NCBI RefSeq assembly: GCF_016859285.1
Contig: NC_053422.1
Span: forward strand, 12,633,501-12,697,500
Length of the DNA: 64,000 nt
Source of the DNA: Xiphias gladius
Taxonomy: Eukaryota; Chordata; Actinopteri; Istiophoriformes; Xiphiidae
Direction: 5' to 3'
Under the pieces are notes generated by a model. That model was not told where the DNA came from and made no database searches. It was given only the letters and a program-made list of their open reading frames with translations. Of the stretch, positions 11,956 through 23,800 are shown piece after piece (the stretch's first letter is position 1; every line of letters begins with the position of its first letter). Position numbers and translations under genes: made by a program.

Positions 11956-13314
11956 GCCTTGCACTACAGCCTACAGCACCTACAGATTCCAGATGTGACC
12001 ATTTATAAAAGATACAGTGTCTGTCTTTACTAAAATGTCCGTCTTACCAAAAACTTCTGCGAAGTGGATGCTGAATAGAAAAGTGTCGCTAGTTTTGGGG
12101 CTGTGCCGGTTAAAAGGGCTGTGACGCATGAACACACGGTGTAAAGCGCCATACCCCCTGCAGAATGGAAGGGAAGTCTCTGTGCCATAAAACCTCTCTG
12201 TGAAAGCCTGTTTCCCCAAGGATTTATAGCTGTGGTAGGAAACCTCAATACAAAGTGACATTTGCTGATACAAGCTCACAGAAAGAGACACTCCATGGTG
12301 GCAATACAGACATCAATTGGTCTGTATTTCATAAGACAGCCAGGAAGTGAGGCTGCTTCTCATCTTAGCATTACGTGAGTTATGGGGTTAACTGGGAAGT
12401 ATCAAAATATCTATGAAAAAGTGGTTTCACCCACATTCTTGCCTTGTCTTCAGTCTAAATAAAAAGGTAGTTGACATATTCATTAGCTACCATAGTCCAA
12501 ATGAAATAAAAATATATGAGTAAAACATGTATTTTTAAATAAGTAAAAATGTATTTTTACAACAAGATAATTTTGGCTGTTTTTGAAAAGATTCTTGATC
12601 ATTCTGATACTGCTAATCTAAGCATTTTAAACCAGGTCACATCAACAAAATTTAACCATAGAGCGTAAAGTGTCTGGAGAACGGCAACTTTTTCAAAACT
12701 CCAAACAAATCACATGAAGCGCCTGTATTTCCCGGTGACACTTTTGGCCATCGGAGTTATGCCAAAAAACACTGCATACAACAAGTTGACAGCATGATGG
12801 TGTGTGGTAAACGTGGTAACAGACAGCTGGGGAGAGGTTTGAGGGATCTCGCCAGTGACCATCAGCAGAGATGAGAAAGAGTGACACCATGTGTTCAGGT
12901 GACACGTTATAACTCAGTTTCTTTTAGAAACTGTTGGATACACATAAATATAGCTGTCCTACAGTTTCATGGTTGCTTTGTTGTCGATTACACATGACAG
13001 ATTTATGAATATGTTTACTATTATAATAAGTTATTTAAAGCCATCACTTATCAGAATCAGAAATCCTAATTACCGTATGCAGATTTAAGATACTTTATAT
13101 TTTGTAGATGTCTGGTGTTTGTAATTGCCTTGTCTATACCTGTTTTGGTTTTTTTTGTTTGTTTGTTTTTTAAATTTTTTTTTTTGGCTAATCGTATTTC
13201 ACAGCATTGAATTTGGGTCTGATGGGAAACTTGGAAGTGGAGTGAAGAGACAGAGACAGGAAAAACACTGACCTAACAATACAATACATCCTGGAGCTCG
13301 GCCTCGCTCTCTCC

Positions 13315-13322
<8 letters not shown>

Positions 13323-13364
<42 letters not shown>
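13323..13364. repeat. (CA)21 microsatellite
   Basis: Pure CA run of 42 nt, preceded by a CT-rich tract. Confidence 0.97.
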
Positions 13365-13365
<1 letters not shown>

Positions 13366-13439
13366 TCAGCTATGTGTTTGAGCTGTGGTACCTACAAACA
13401 AGAAAGAGGCTGTTTGTCTTTCCTGGGATCAGTAAACAT

Positions 13440-16400
13440 CCTCAACACAAACAAGTTCCTCTGGAGTGAGAGAGGAGAAACTCACACCATCAGGGCAGCT
13501 GCACTCTCACTCCACCACGGCCTTTGATGTCCTTCAGAGAGAGCTGATAATGAAGGCCTCTTACATCTTAATTCTTTTAATTGGAGCGTGGATGTAACAG
13601 GTTGCTGATACTTTGTCCTCGTCTTGGCTTGATGTGAGCTAAAGGCAAATTTAAAAGCGATCATAATCCTTATTTTCAAGTCGTGAGGTCAAGGTTTGTC
13701 TGAATTTGTCTGAATTAAGAAGGATACCGCTCCAGTTGGCTAACACTAAAAATTAAAAACCTCTGTTAAAAAACAGAGCTCTGTGGCTTTGTAGCGGTAT
13801 CATCTGATTATCTGAAAATAACCGCATTAAAGGATAAGGCTGGCAGTGTTCTGCATTTGTGTTACTGCCAACAAATCCAAGTTAAAGACCAAAGCCAGCA
13901 GTACATTAGTTTACTCTCAAAACTCTCGGACTCAACCTCTCTGTGGCTCTCGGCTCCAGGCCCGTACACAGGCAATATAACAATGGTCTTTTTATGGAAT
14001 TGATTGACAATTTAAAAATATAAAAATAGAATATCACTAAACTTTTCCTTTAGCTTCCAAGTACCAAACCTCACTGGGCCTTGTTTTGTAAAGGAGTGAG
14101 AGGAATTAAGTACATGTGTATCTGCTCTTTTGTTTTTAACTGTTGCTAAGGGGAAACCAAGGACACCTTAATGACCCCCATGTGCGGCAGAAAAATCCCT
14201 CTTCCATCTTGCCCCGGGCAAGACAGTGAGGCATTTGGTTCAGGCCACAGCTTGCACTGCAGCCCCAGGTCCTGTCTGGCTGCCACATGACGGCTTTTAA
14301 TCAGTGACTTATGAGACAAAACCCACCAGACCACAGTTTGACATTCAAGCTTCTCTTCAGTGGACTCATAGTCAATGGTGGATTTTAAATTTACTGTCTG
14401 ACATTGGCAAAGATATGCTTTGTCGTATTCCGCGTTTTGTGTTTTTCAATTATATTATTACTCAGGAATTGGATGGTAACTTCACTTTACCAGAAATTGA
14501 GGCATTATTCGTGCTTTCTGATTAAAAAACAATAGCCAAGCATGTTAAGAAAAAGCCACTATAGTGTGAAATCCTGAAGACAACAAGCATGTATGTTTAT
14601 GTGTATGTGTGTGTGTGTGTGTGTCGGAAGAGTCTTTCCAGTCTTCCCTGTGTAAGTAAGATTTAGCCCCAGATGATCTTCAAGGGCTCGCTTGTTTGTA
14701 CCTGCCGTGTCGTTCTGCTCGTCTGCCCAGCATGACACCCTGTAGCCCTGGATCAGCCCTTCGCAGATCAAAAGACCTTGGTGAGTCTTATCAGATAATA
14801 TTCTTGTCCACCTTCCCTCCCCTTTGAGTCCATTCTCCTCACACTGTTGACCCGAACCATGCACACTGTTCCTTACGGCCCTTTGGCCTTTCCTCTTCTT
14901 ATCACCATGATGGCCAGGCCATGATAAGGCAGGTCCGGCCTCAGGACAGAAGGAGGGTGCTGTCCACTCTTCTAAACCTCCACAGTTGCATAACTTGGAC
15001 ACTTCAGGGCAGTAAAGAGGTTATCTCAGCTCTGTGCATGTGGTAGTGTGGTTTACACACTCGCAAAAGGCACAAGTGGCGTATCTCTCACCATGCAAAT
15101 TATATTGATCATAAATGTGTTCTGACTCGTACATTGTAGATCAGTTTAAGTGGCTACACATGCAGCAGAACCATGTCAGTCTCGCTTTATTATTTAATTT
15201 TATTTAATGTCAGGTATGTAATGTTAGGTATCGTTTTGGTTTTGTGCTGTGACACCGAAACTTTATTTTTACACCTGATCGTTCTCCTAGTTCAAAAAGG
15301 CTGAGATCTTCTTCAACACAGCTACATTTTTAACACTGACATGTGACAACAGCGCATCTGTCTCTGTGTTACATACGTTTATGAGTTTGCTGGCCGGGCA
15401 GACAGACAGACAGGGAGGACTGGTGTCCAAAGTCACGACCCTGCCCTGACCTGGATGAAGGAAATAGTCACACTGCTCGAGACAAAGCAGGGCAAAGGAG
15501 AGTCTGAGGGGCTGGCTGGTCAGCCTCTAACAATGGGTCCGTGCTCTAAGACCGTGGGCCACACAAAGGCCAGAGAAACCCCCTCCTTCCCACTCCCACA
15601 TTGCAATAGAGCTGGCATTTCACACTGGCCTGTGAACAGCCATTCAATCAAACTACTGTTTAACCTGACCCCTGACCTACACAGAAATCAAGATGAGTCT
15701 GGCGGGATGCATTTAGGTAACTGACCTCACTTACCTCACTCCGAGCCTGCGATCAGTCACCACACAGCCCTGCCTTCCTGCTATCTTCACTTCATTTAAT
15801 ATCATATTCATTTGAAACTTTAAATCCAAAATGTATCCTCTTTTGTAATTACTACTCTAAATTCCTGCGAATATTCCTTAAAAGCATGTAATCAATAGCC
15901 CCCCCCCCCCAATAAATAATGTGTCTAGTGATGGGTTTAAGGAGCAATAGCTCCCTGGGGAACAAGAGACACCATCAGACCCTTCGTCTGGGTCAACTAC
16001 CCTCCAGCCAGGGCTGAGAGAAGCAACCACATGACCCTCTCCCTTCTCAATGGACTGCTCCTCCCCTCTACCTGTACATGACTCGGATCAAGGTGTGGGG
16101 GCTGCATATCAAACAGACCGGGGTCTTTGATGTGGATGGAAACACAAACACTGATTTGAGCAGAGTCGTAACAGCTTATTTGTTCCCTTTAGTCATTCAT
16201 TGAGCTGCTTGTTGAATGTGTATGTCTTCAAAGGACTGCTGCATGTACCGGCGGTACAGTAGCCAAGGAGGCCCTGAGAGCGCCCTGGCCTAGTGGGTTG
16301 TGGGAAGGCCATCTGGCTTCCTGTTCCTTAGATTTGATATTGATTTATTGGCTGTACATGGGAAGATAAGGAGACACCAGCTGCCAGAAGTTCTCCTCTG

Positions 16401-18380
16401 CATCCTCACAGACAATGGGCCTCCTGGTCATCTACATCCTGACTAAATAGATTGCCTGTTAGGTTTTGACAAGGAAAATAGAAATCACCAAAAAAAAAAC
16501 CAACAATGAGATATTTTTGCACAAATTCCAAATTAAACTGTATTTAAAAACAACAGAATTGTGTGTTTTTCTTGGTAATCTTCAAAGCTGTCTTTAAAAA
16601 GGCAACGACAGATGCAGAACTTCACTGAAAATGTACCGCAAATGGGGTAGTATTAACTATTAACATCACCTAATAATTTATGGATCAGTACTTTTACAAT
16701 TATTACATGAATTAATTCCTTAAGGCTACACATTTATTGCTAATTTTACACTCTATGCAATATATTTTAGCACATTTACCCATCTGCAGGGCTAAGATAA
16801 CAGTAGTTTCAATGTCTGTAATAAAAACCATTCCCAGTAATGAGGTGCAAAACTGCATTTACTATTCCTAACAAACCCTGACAACCTTTCACAGTTTAAC
16901 ACATCACAGTAAACATTAATCCAAAATTAGGCTCCTATGCATAACAAGTCTCCCATTCCTGTTAAGTGAGCCGGGGAGTGCGGCAGTTTGGCCTCAGCCT
17001 TGTTGGGAGAGGTGTCAAAATGGTGCCAAAGTGAATTGTACATATGCCCGATTTTTCTCACCAATACACCTCTGACCTTAAAAAAAAAAAAAAAAAAAAG
17101 ACACACTCACATACAGACAGACTCTGGTGTCACCCACCCAGGCCTGTTCCCCTTCCCCCATCCCATCCCTTTCTTCCCTTTCCCCTCCCCTGCCAACACA
17201 AGCCTGTGATGTGACTGTCTCAGATAATGAGGTGAGAATTTTATTGCAGCAGGCTGTTGGCCTGGCACCAGTCTGCGAGGCAGCAACTCAGGCCTCCGCG
17301 CAGCCTCTCAGGTATCGGGCGCCCTCTGTTGACCACTGTGAGCTCTCGCCAGATAATACACAGACTGCTCTCTCGGTTCCCTCAGCAATGCACTTCAAAG
17401 TGGGAGATCAAGGGTTGACTTGCGCATGCCATCCAGAGAATGACAATGCCTCGGCCAGCCTACACCTACTGCTACATGCCACAAAGGCATGCAGGCTGCT
17501 CCCGCACTACTTTGCTTCACGGAGGAAGAGCTCATTCAGGAGGGGGATATACATACAGGAAGAAGGCAGTGCTCTATCTGTATTCTATAGCAGCAATGTG
17601 AGGGGCAGGGGAAGGACAACAAGGAGACAGAGGGGCAACAGATTCTTGGCGGTGTCCTGCTTGATTGCTGAAGCATTAATTGATAAGATGCAGCATGACT
17701 CCACTTATCTTAAAAGAAACCCATCCCATTATCTCATGTATTACAAACTACACACATATGACGGTGAGATCAAAGAATTTTCTTGTTCTGGGGAGAAAAC
17801 ATGTATTCCTACTGTGACATTCTTCTGTTGTCAAAATACCAGCCTTATCATCCTGGCTCTCAAAACCCTATTCATTTGCTAGAAGTAAACACACCTGAAC
17901 TTTAAACTACTGGCTTGATTGCCTAAATAGTTGAATGAAATATAACTTCAGTGTCTACACATCTCGCAGAGTAGTCATTAGCTCTGCACTTGTTTCACCA
18001 TCACTGCAATTACCGCCACTGCATCAAAATTAGAATTTGAGTTTCCAGAGGCGAAAGCAATTTTCCCATTCACGCACACACAGACACACCCTTTTCCACC
18101 CCCAGTAGGCAGCTAGAGGGGGAGTGAGGGGAACCTCTTGTGATCAGGCTGTCATTTCCTCCGGTTGGCTGTGTTATTCCAGAAAGCCTTTGTGAAGGAG
18201 CCAAGTGGTCCTGCCGCAGACAGAAGGTGGGATCCTCGCATGCATCTGAGGTTGTCAGCCCGGCAGGGGAGGGAGGCGCTCCTGGCAGGCCAAGACAAGG
18301 AGAAAAACAAACATGGCACTGAAACAAGACAGCGACAACAGATCCCTGCTGATAAATACAGTTATACTCTAAATCAGACC
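13440..18380. other. Intergenic repeat-poor block, possible conserved non-coding sequence
   Basis: I see no recognisable gene. Unlike its flanks, this interval lacks MITE-A and MITE-B copies and has several moderately GC-rich patches (about 14.15-14.35, 14.65-15.0, 15.45-15.75, 15.95-16.45 and 17.1-17.7 kb). It also contains small homopolymers and GT runs (for example 14608-14624). Such blocks between genes often contain enhancers, but this is inference. I recognise no specific element. Confidence 0.3.
17127..17882 (+). other. 251-codon open frame of unknown status
   Basis: This is the longest unspliced open frame in the window outside the sorting-nexin exons. The product would be rich in Ser and Pro at the start, have scattered Cys and His, and end in a hydrophobic stretch. 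I see no domain, no repeat and no homology I recognise. Its start follows a poly-A and pyrimidine-rich low-complexity stretch. Most likely it is a chance open frame in non-coding DNA. Confidence 0.1.
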
Positions 18381-19674
18381 TGATTTATCCGCTCGGTAGG
18401 ACGAATGACAAAACAATTTAGCTCAAGGTGCCGGGGTGTGTCGACAATTCCTCAGTTTTGCTGCACATAATGACACAAGGACTTTGCATAAAAAATAAAT
18501 GAAAATAACTAAAGTATCTGTCAGCCAGCCAGCCTTGAATTACTACACTATACTGGTAATACACATCCATACTGAAGCAACCGTGATATGCATGATTCAT
18601 TGTCGTGTAACATAATTATATTGTCATTTTATCCATGAGTCTGATGGAAACAGATTTCACTTTAAAGAGACCATCCTGTTTAAATAACGCTTTTAACGAA
18701 AAAAAAAATGAAAGAAAAAAACATTGGACCTTTCACTGTGCATGAAACTAAGAACTGAGTAAGTGTAGCCTCCAGACTGTCCACTTTCATACTTTTTGTT
18801 TAAGCACAAGCAATCTTACTTTTACATCAGTGGTTTATCCTGGTGCTTATTAGTACTTGCTACTTATCTCACCCCAGTTGCCGTCAAATCCAGCCAAAAA
18901 GTTGGGCTATGGCGCCACCTATGGAGACACTGAAACCCCACTCATCCCTAAAATCCTTCAGCCAGTTCACTTTTAATTATTTACTCAGAAAGCACATATG
19001 ACAGACTGCACTGACCACAAGTTTCACTTCCTCCAGTTGTGACCTTCAGACTGTATTGTTATGATGTTGCGGGTCTAACTACTCCATATATTGCTCCACC
19101 AGATTTCATGATTATACACTAGAGTAAAAAGTACAATGTTTTCCTTAAAAACAACTAGAATCCCACAAAATGGAAACACTGAAGTAGTCGTGCTACAAAT
19201 TCGTATTTTACTTAGGTAAATATACTCATGACCATCACATCCGTTCAAAGCAATTCATATTCTGAAAGACAAAATTGCTGCAGTTATTCAAGTAGCACTC
19301 TGTGACCCACTAATCATCAAGAGACTTGACTTAAATGCAAAACGTTTTGTGACACTCTGGAACCGTTACTCTAAGCATGGGGTCACATTTGTATTGGGTT
19401 AATAATACTGAATGAATGCATACAAAAATATAATCAAAACACAAAACTGGAATTAAACGAAAAACACAAATCAATGCAACCTATTCTGTTTAAGATTTAG
19501 CCAAGTTATATGCTATTTGTGCAAGGAATTTCCATAGAATTTACCATTGTCTATTTAAAAGTTGTGGTAGATATTTTTTTTAATTGTTTTTTGGCATTTT
19601 TGTACCATGCCAATTTGTCTGTAAGCACAAGGAAAAACAAAATAACCACTAACTAACCAATTAGTTAACTACAA

Positions 19675-20512
19675 TGTTGGGGTAATTTTACTTTACTTGA
19701 TATACTTATGGCACTTTTTACTTCTATTCCACTACATTTGAAAGGAAAATCTTGTACTTTTCATAAATACTAGTTACTTTGGAGATAAGATCTTACTTAC
19801 AACCACGTTTACTTAGTTATCAGTTGATAACATAGGATGCTACGTCCTTGAAAAAGATCCCTTACAATTGTATGCAAGTGTTTGGGCCTATACTCTGTAT
19901 TTTATTGATTTTTGAAGTGAAATGAAGTTAATACAATCTCTGCAGCACACAGAAGTTTTAAAAATGATCCTTTCTTCAAAATGTTAGTGCACTGCTTCTT
20001 TTTATTTCATGAAATTGAAAAAATAAATAAATAGTTATTGTGAAATTTGAGCATCCTACTGAGTTAGTACCTAGTAAACTCCTCCTTTCGGCAGATGTTG
20101 CAAACACTTTGTAGCAGCTAAGAGTCGTTCAATTCTTGATTTAGGAATTTTCAGCCACTCTTCCTGCAGATTACTTCAGATTCTGAGATATTTTTTTTAG
20201 GTCGTCTTGCGCACACAGCAGATTTTCAGTTATGTTCAACTCAGGTGACTTCAGCTTGCGTTTCTTGAAGTAGTTCATGCTGGATTTTGAGGCCTGCTTT
20301 GGATCCTTTTGCCTATGCCCCAATTTCTTTCTGTTTTTTAACTTTATGAAATAAAAAGTAACGGTGCATTAACATTTGCATATAGGCTCTTATATTATGA
20401 TATATGTATGCACCCTTAATACAGGACTTTTACTTGTAAGGAAGTATTTTTATATCGTAGTATCAACACTTTTACTGAGATAAAACGTGCGAACACCTCT
20501 TCCACCACTTTT
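19675..20512 (+). mobile_element. MITE-A copy split by a Tc1/mariner fragment
   Basis: The left half (19675-19860) has CTTCTATTCCACTACATTTG and TAGTTACTTTGGAGATAAGA. The right half (about 20395-20512) ends CACCTCTTCCACCACT. The two halves are separated by about 500 nt that includes Tc1-like transposase sequence. Confidence 0.6.
20045..20330 (-). pseudogene. Tc1/mariner transposase, C-terminal remnant
   Basis: Read on the minus strand, the sequence encodes LQEEWLKIPKSRIERLLAAT and ends a few residues later at a stop. This is the W-x-x-I-P-x-x-x-I-x-x-L pattern at the C-terminus of Tc1-type transposases. Upstream frames are broken by stops and deletions, so it is a dead fragment. It sits inside a MITE-A copy. 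Confidence 0.6.
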
Positions 20513-20601
20513 TATGAGCATGAGGACACATCTGGGCCAAGGAGGACGCACTGGACTGTGCGTAATAATGGATTTGAGGGCTTCCCTGAGTTTTGGCGAG
20601 G

Positions 20602-20805
20602 AGCGCCCCCTGGTGTCCCCGTGGCGTCCCTTCAGCTCACCTCCAGCACCGGTCCGTGTGACGTGAGTCTACCCGCATAGCACCGCCGGTCAGGACGGGA
20701 GACGGATGCCTCCTCGCGCTCTATATTTAGATGTGAAGCCTGGACAAACAAGAAAACTGAAACAATCGCAGGAATCGGAAACAAATAACGAGAGGCCAGG
20801 CAGCC
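20602..20805 (+). promoter_or_regulatory. slc25a43 promoter / 5' leader
   Basis: A GC-rich stretch lies directly upstream of the slc25a43 ATG. CTATATTTAG at 20721-20730 fits both a TATA-like box and a perfect MEF2 consensus (CTA, four A/T, TAG). GCGCCCCCTGGTG at about 20603-20615 resembles a reverse-oriented CTCF core. Start-site position is not determined. Confidence 0.4.
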
Positions 20806-23800
20806 ATGGCCTCGGTTAAAACCGACAACAGACTGACCGGTTCTCAAAGCTTCGCGTGCGTCGGTTTCGCCGGGTTTTTCAGCAAAACCGTAACGTCGCC
20901 TCTGGAGGTGGTAAAACTTAAGAGCCAAGTGGGCACTTTCCACTGTAAGAGGGGTTTCTGGCAGAGCTTCCTGCTCATCTACCAGAATGAGGGACTTCGA
21001 GGATTTTGGAAGGGAAATCTCGCCTCTTGTCTCCGGTTGTTCCCTTACACCGCGGTTCATCTCACAACATACAAAAAGTGAGTCGAGCCGCATCTAAACT
21101 GATTGAAAATCGTTGTTGTCTCACGCCGCAGCTACCCGATAACGCCTCACGCGGTTAGTATTTATGTTAAATTAGCTTGTTAGCCAGCCTGGTCAGCTGA
21201 CGTTCGTTTAGCAAGTTTGTGTGGTGTTAAAAGACTAGATGACACGTATTACATTCAGTAAAACAAAGAGAATTTTCACGTTAATTACTTTATATATTGT
21301 TTGACACGATAAAATACCAAGGGGGTTCGTTTAAATAATTTATTTTCATCCGGGCGACTTGTACTTCCCATTTTACCGTACGAGGCGCACCTTATATTTT
21401 CGGCCAATCAGAGGGCTGGATTTTGTCAGTCGATTTTTTTAAAAAGGGGTGTTTAATCCTGCCCTCATTTCTGTCTCACAGGTGCTCTGTGTTCGTAGTA
21501 TACCGTCAACAATCTCAGCATTATGTCTACTATAGCTGAAACTGTGGGTCAGTGTAGCTGTTTTCATTAGAGATGGAGCTAACTTGAGCTGGAACAATAG
21601 GAGATTTATTAATCAGTAATAAAACTAATAGAAAAATCATCTGCAGCTATATCATTCAACGTTTATGTCCATTTTAAAGCAGAAATGCCTAACATTTGAT
21701 TGTTTCAGCTTTTCCATTGTGAGGATTTGTTACATTTTCCAGTCATACAGTGTAGTAAACCGAAGGTCTTTGGTTATTAGACTGTTGGTCAAATTCAAAA
21801 AGCTATCTGAAGGAATCATCTTGGGCCCTGGCAAGTTATTATGTTAATTTTTCCAGTGTTATCCGATGTTTTACCTATGAAACAACTAACCATTCAATTG
21901 AAAACAAATCTCGTTCAACTGGTTAATAGTTTTGTCTTTAAGTGTCAGAAACTTGGATGACACATTAAAATGCCTCTTTTTGTCCAAACAACAGTCCAAA
22001 ACCCAAACATGTTCAGTGCAACATGACTGTAAGTTGAGCTGCCTGAAACGCTGAACTCAGGGCCCACAGCTCCTCCCCTTATCTGTCGGGTTACTACAGG
22101 ACAAAACAAACTACAAAACCGACAGCGTGGCTGGTGAGTACGCACGCAGGGCGACGCAGAGCCGCGGCCACGACAACAGTAATCCGGTGTGGAGCAATGA
22201 ATGCTTTATCTACTATCTGTCGACTGTAGCGAAGCTGCCACAGTCAGCAGGTACCCCTCTCACGCTTCGGGACACGTGCGCATGTAAACACCACCCCACC
22301 CCCCGACTGTGCGAACCACTGTCCAGTACCGTGTCCCGGGAGAGAGAGAGAGAGAGAGAGACTCTTCCCGTATGCCTCTGTCTCACACACACACACACAC
22401 ATGGCCAGAGTCATTGCTGTCTTAGATACGCATACTGTAAATACATGATAGTAATAGTAAAGGCAAAACAAAGGGACTGGTTTTCAGTCTCCTAATACAA
22501 TAAATGTTTATGTGTTTTCACACATAAAGCAACAAAACCCAAAAGAGGAAACATGGACATGGTTCAAGTAATATTAATGAACAAGGTTCTTATTAAAACC
22601 CTCAACTAGTGCTACAACTAACATTTGTGTAGATATTTATATTACATGTTAATATTTTAATTATTTTTCTCAATGATCGATTAATCGCGTAGTCTAACAA
22701 ATGTCTAAAAATAGCTAAGTGAGTTTGCCAAAGCCCAAAGTGACATTTTCCAGCTTCTTGTTTTGCCTGACTTAGGGCTGCGACTAACAAATATTTTCAT
22801 TAATCGATTAATCTAATGATTATTTTCTCAATTAACCATTTTGTCTATAAAATGCCAGTAATTAGAGAAGAATTGCATTATAATTTACCACTGCCCAAGG
22901 AGAGATGTACTCAAATGTCACGTTTTATTCGACCTACAGTCCAAAATCCAAAGATAGCCAGTATGCAATAATATATGATAAAGGGAAGCATCAAATTTTC
23001 ACATTCGAGAACCAAGAACCAGAGAATGTTTGGTAGTTTTGCTTGAAAAATGACTGAAAGGATTAATCGATTATCAAAATACTGTTTGATTAATCAACTA
23101 ATCGTCACAGCCCTAGTCTGAGGGAGAATCCAAAATCCAAGATGTTCAATTTGCATACATATCAAAGATATCCTCACAGTTTTGGAGCTGGGCCTAGCAG
23201 ATGTTTAGCATTTTTTCCTTTTAAATAAATGGTTCAAAGTTTGTTTAAATGGCTTAAACCGTTAATTTGTCACCAGACTTGCTGGCGATAGAGTTTCTGT
23301 CTGGACTAATTGATTCTTACGTTAAAGCAAAGGATAAATATGCAGAGAGGGGTTCTTATTGTTTAGGGAAAACACAAAATTAATGTTTACACTTAAAGGC
23401 CAACATCTGTCAAATAATCCCATCAAATACTAAAATAAATGAGTCAACCATTTACAGTCTGATCAATGCATTCGCTACTTCTAAGCGTGTTTTGACTTTG
23501 CCCTCCCCTGTGTTCAGGATAGTCCACCTTCACATGGATGAACTGGGCTTCATCTCCCAGTGGAGGGCCATATTTGCCGGTGGACTGGCTGGCGTCGCTG
23601 CTGCTCTGGCCACGTACCCACTGGAGGTGGTGGAGACCAGGCTCATCGCTCAGAACTGCAGACTGCCCACGTACATCGGCGTAGTTCACACTCTCTCAAA
23701 GATCTACAGGAGTGAGGGGCTTCTAGCCCTCTACAGGGGCTTTTCCCTCACTGTCTTAGGTGTGTGCGCATATTCATACAAATTCATTCATTTTCTATGG

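Noticed and set aside
14559-15002. 147-codon minus-strand open frame
   Set aside because: It ends in a Thr-His run from a GT microsatellite and has no recognisable domain or splice context.
18909-18922. GGCGCCACCTATGG as a CTCF site
   Set aside because: The spacing between CCT and TGG is one base too short for the core motif.
20632-21093. 153-codon minus-strand open frame over slc25a43 exon 1
   Set aside because: It mirrors the confirmed carrier exon on the other strand and matches nothing.
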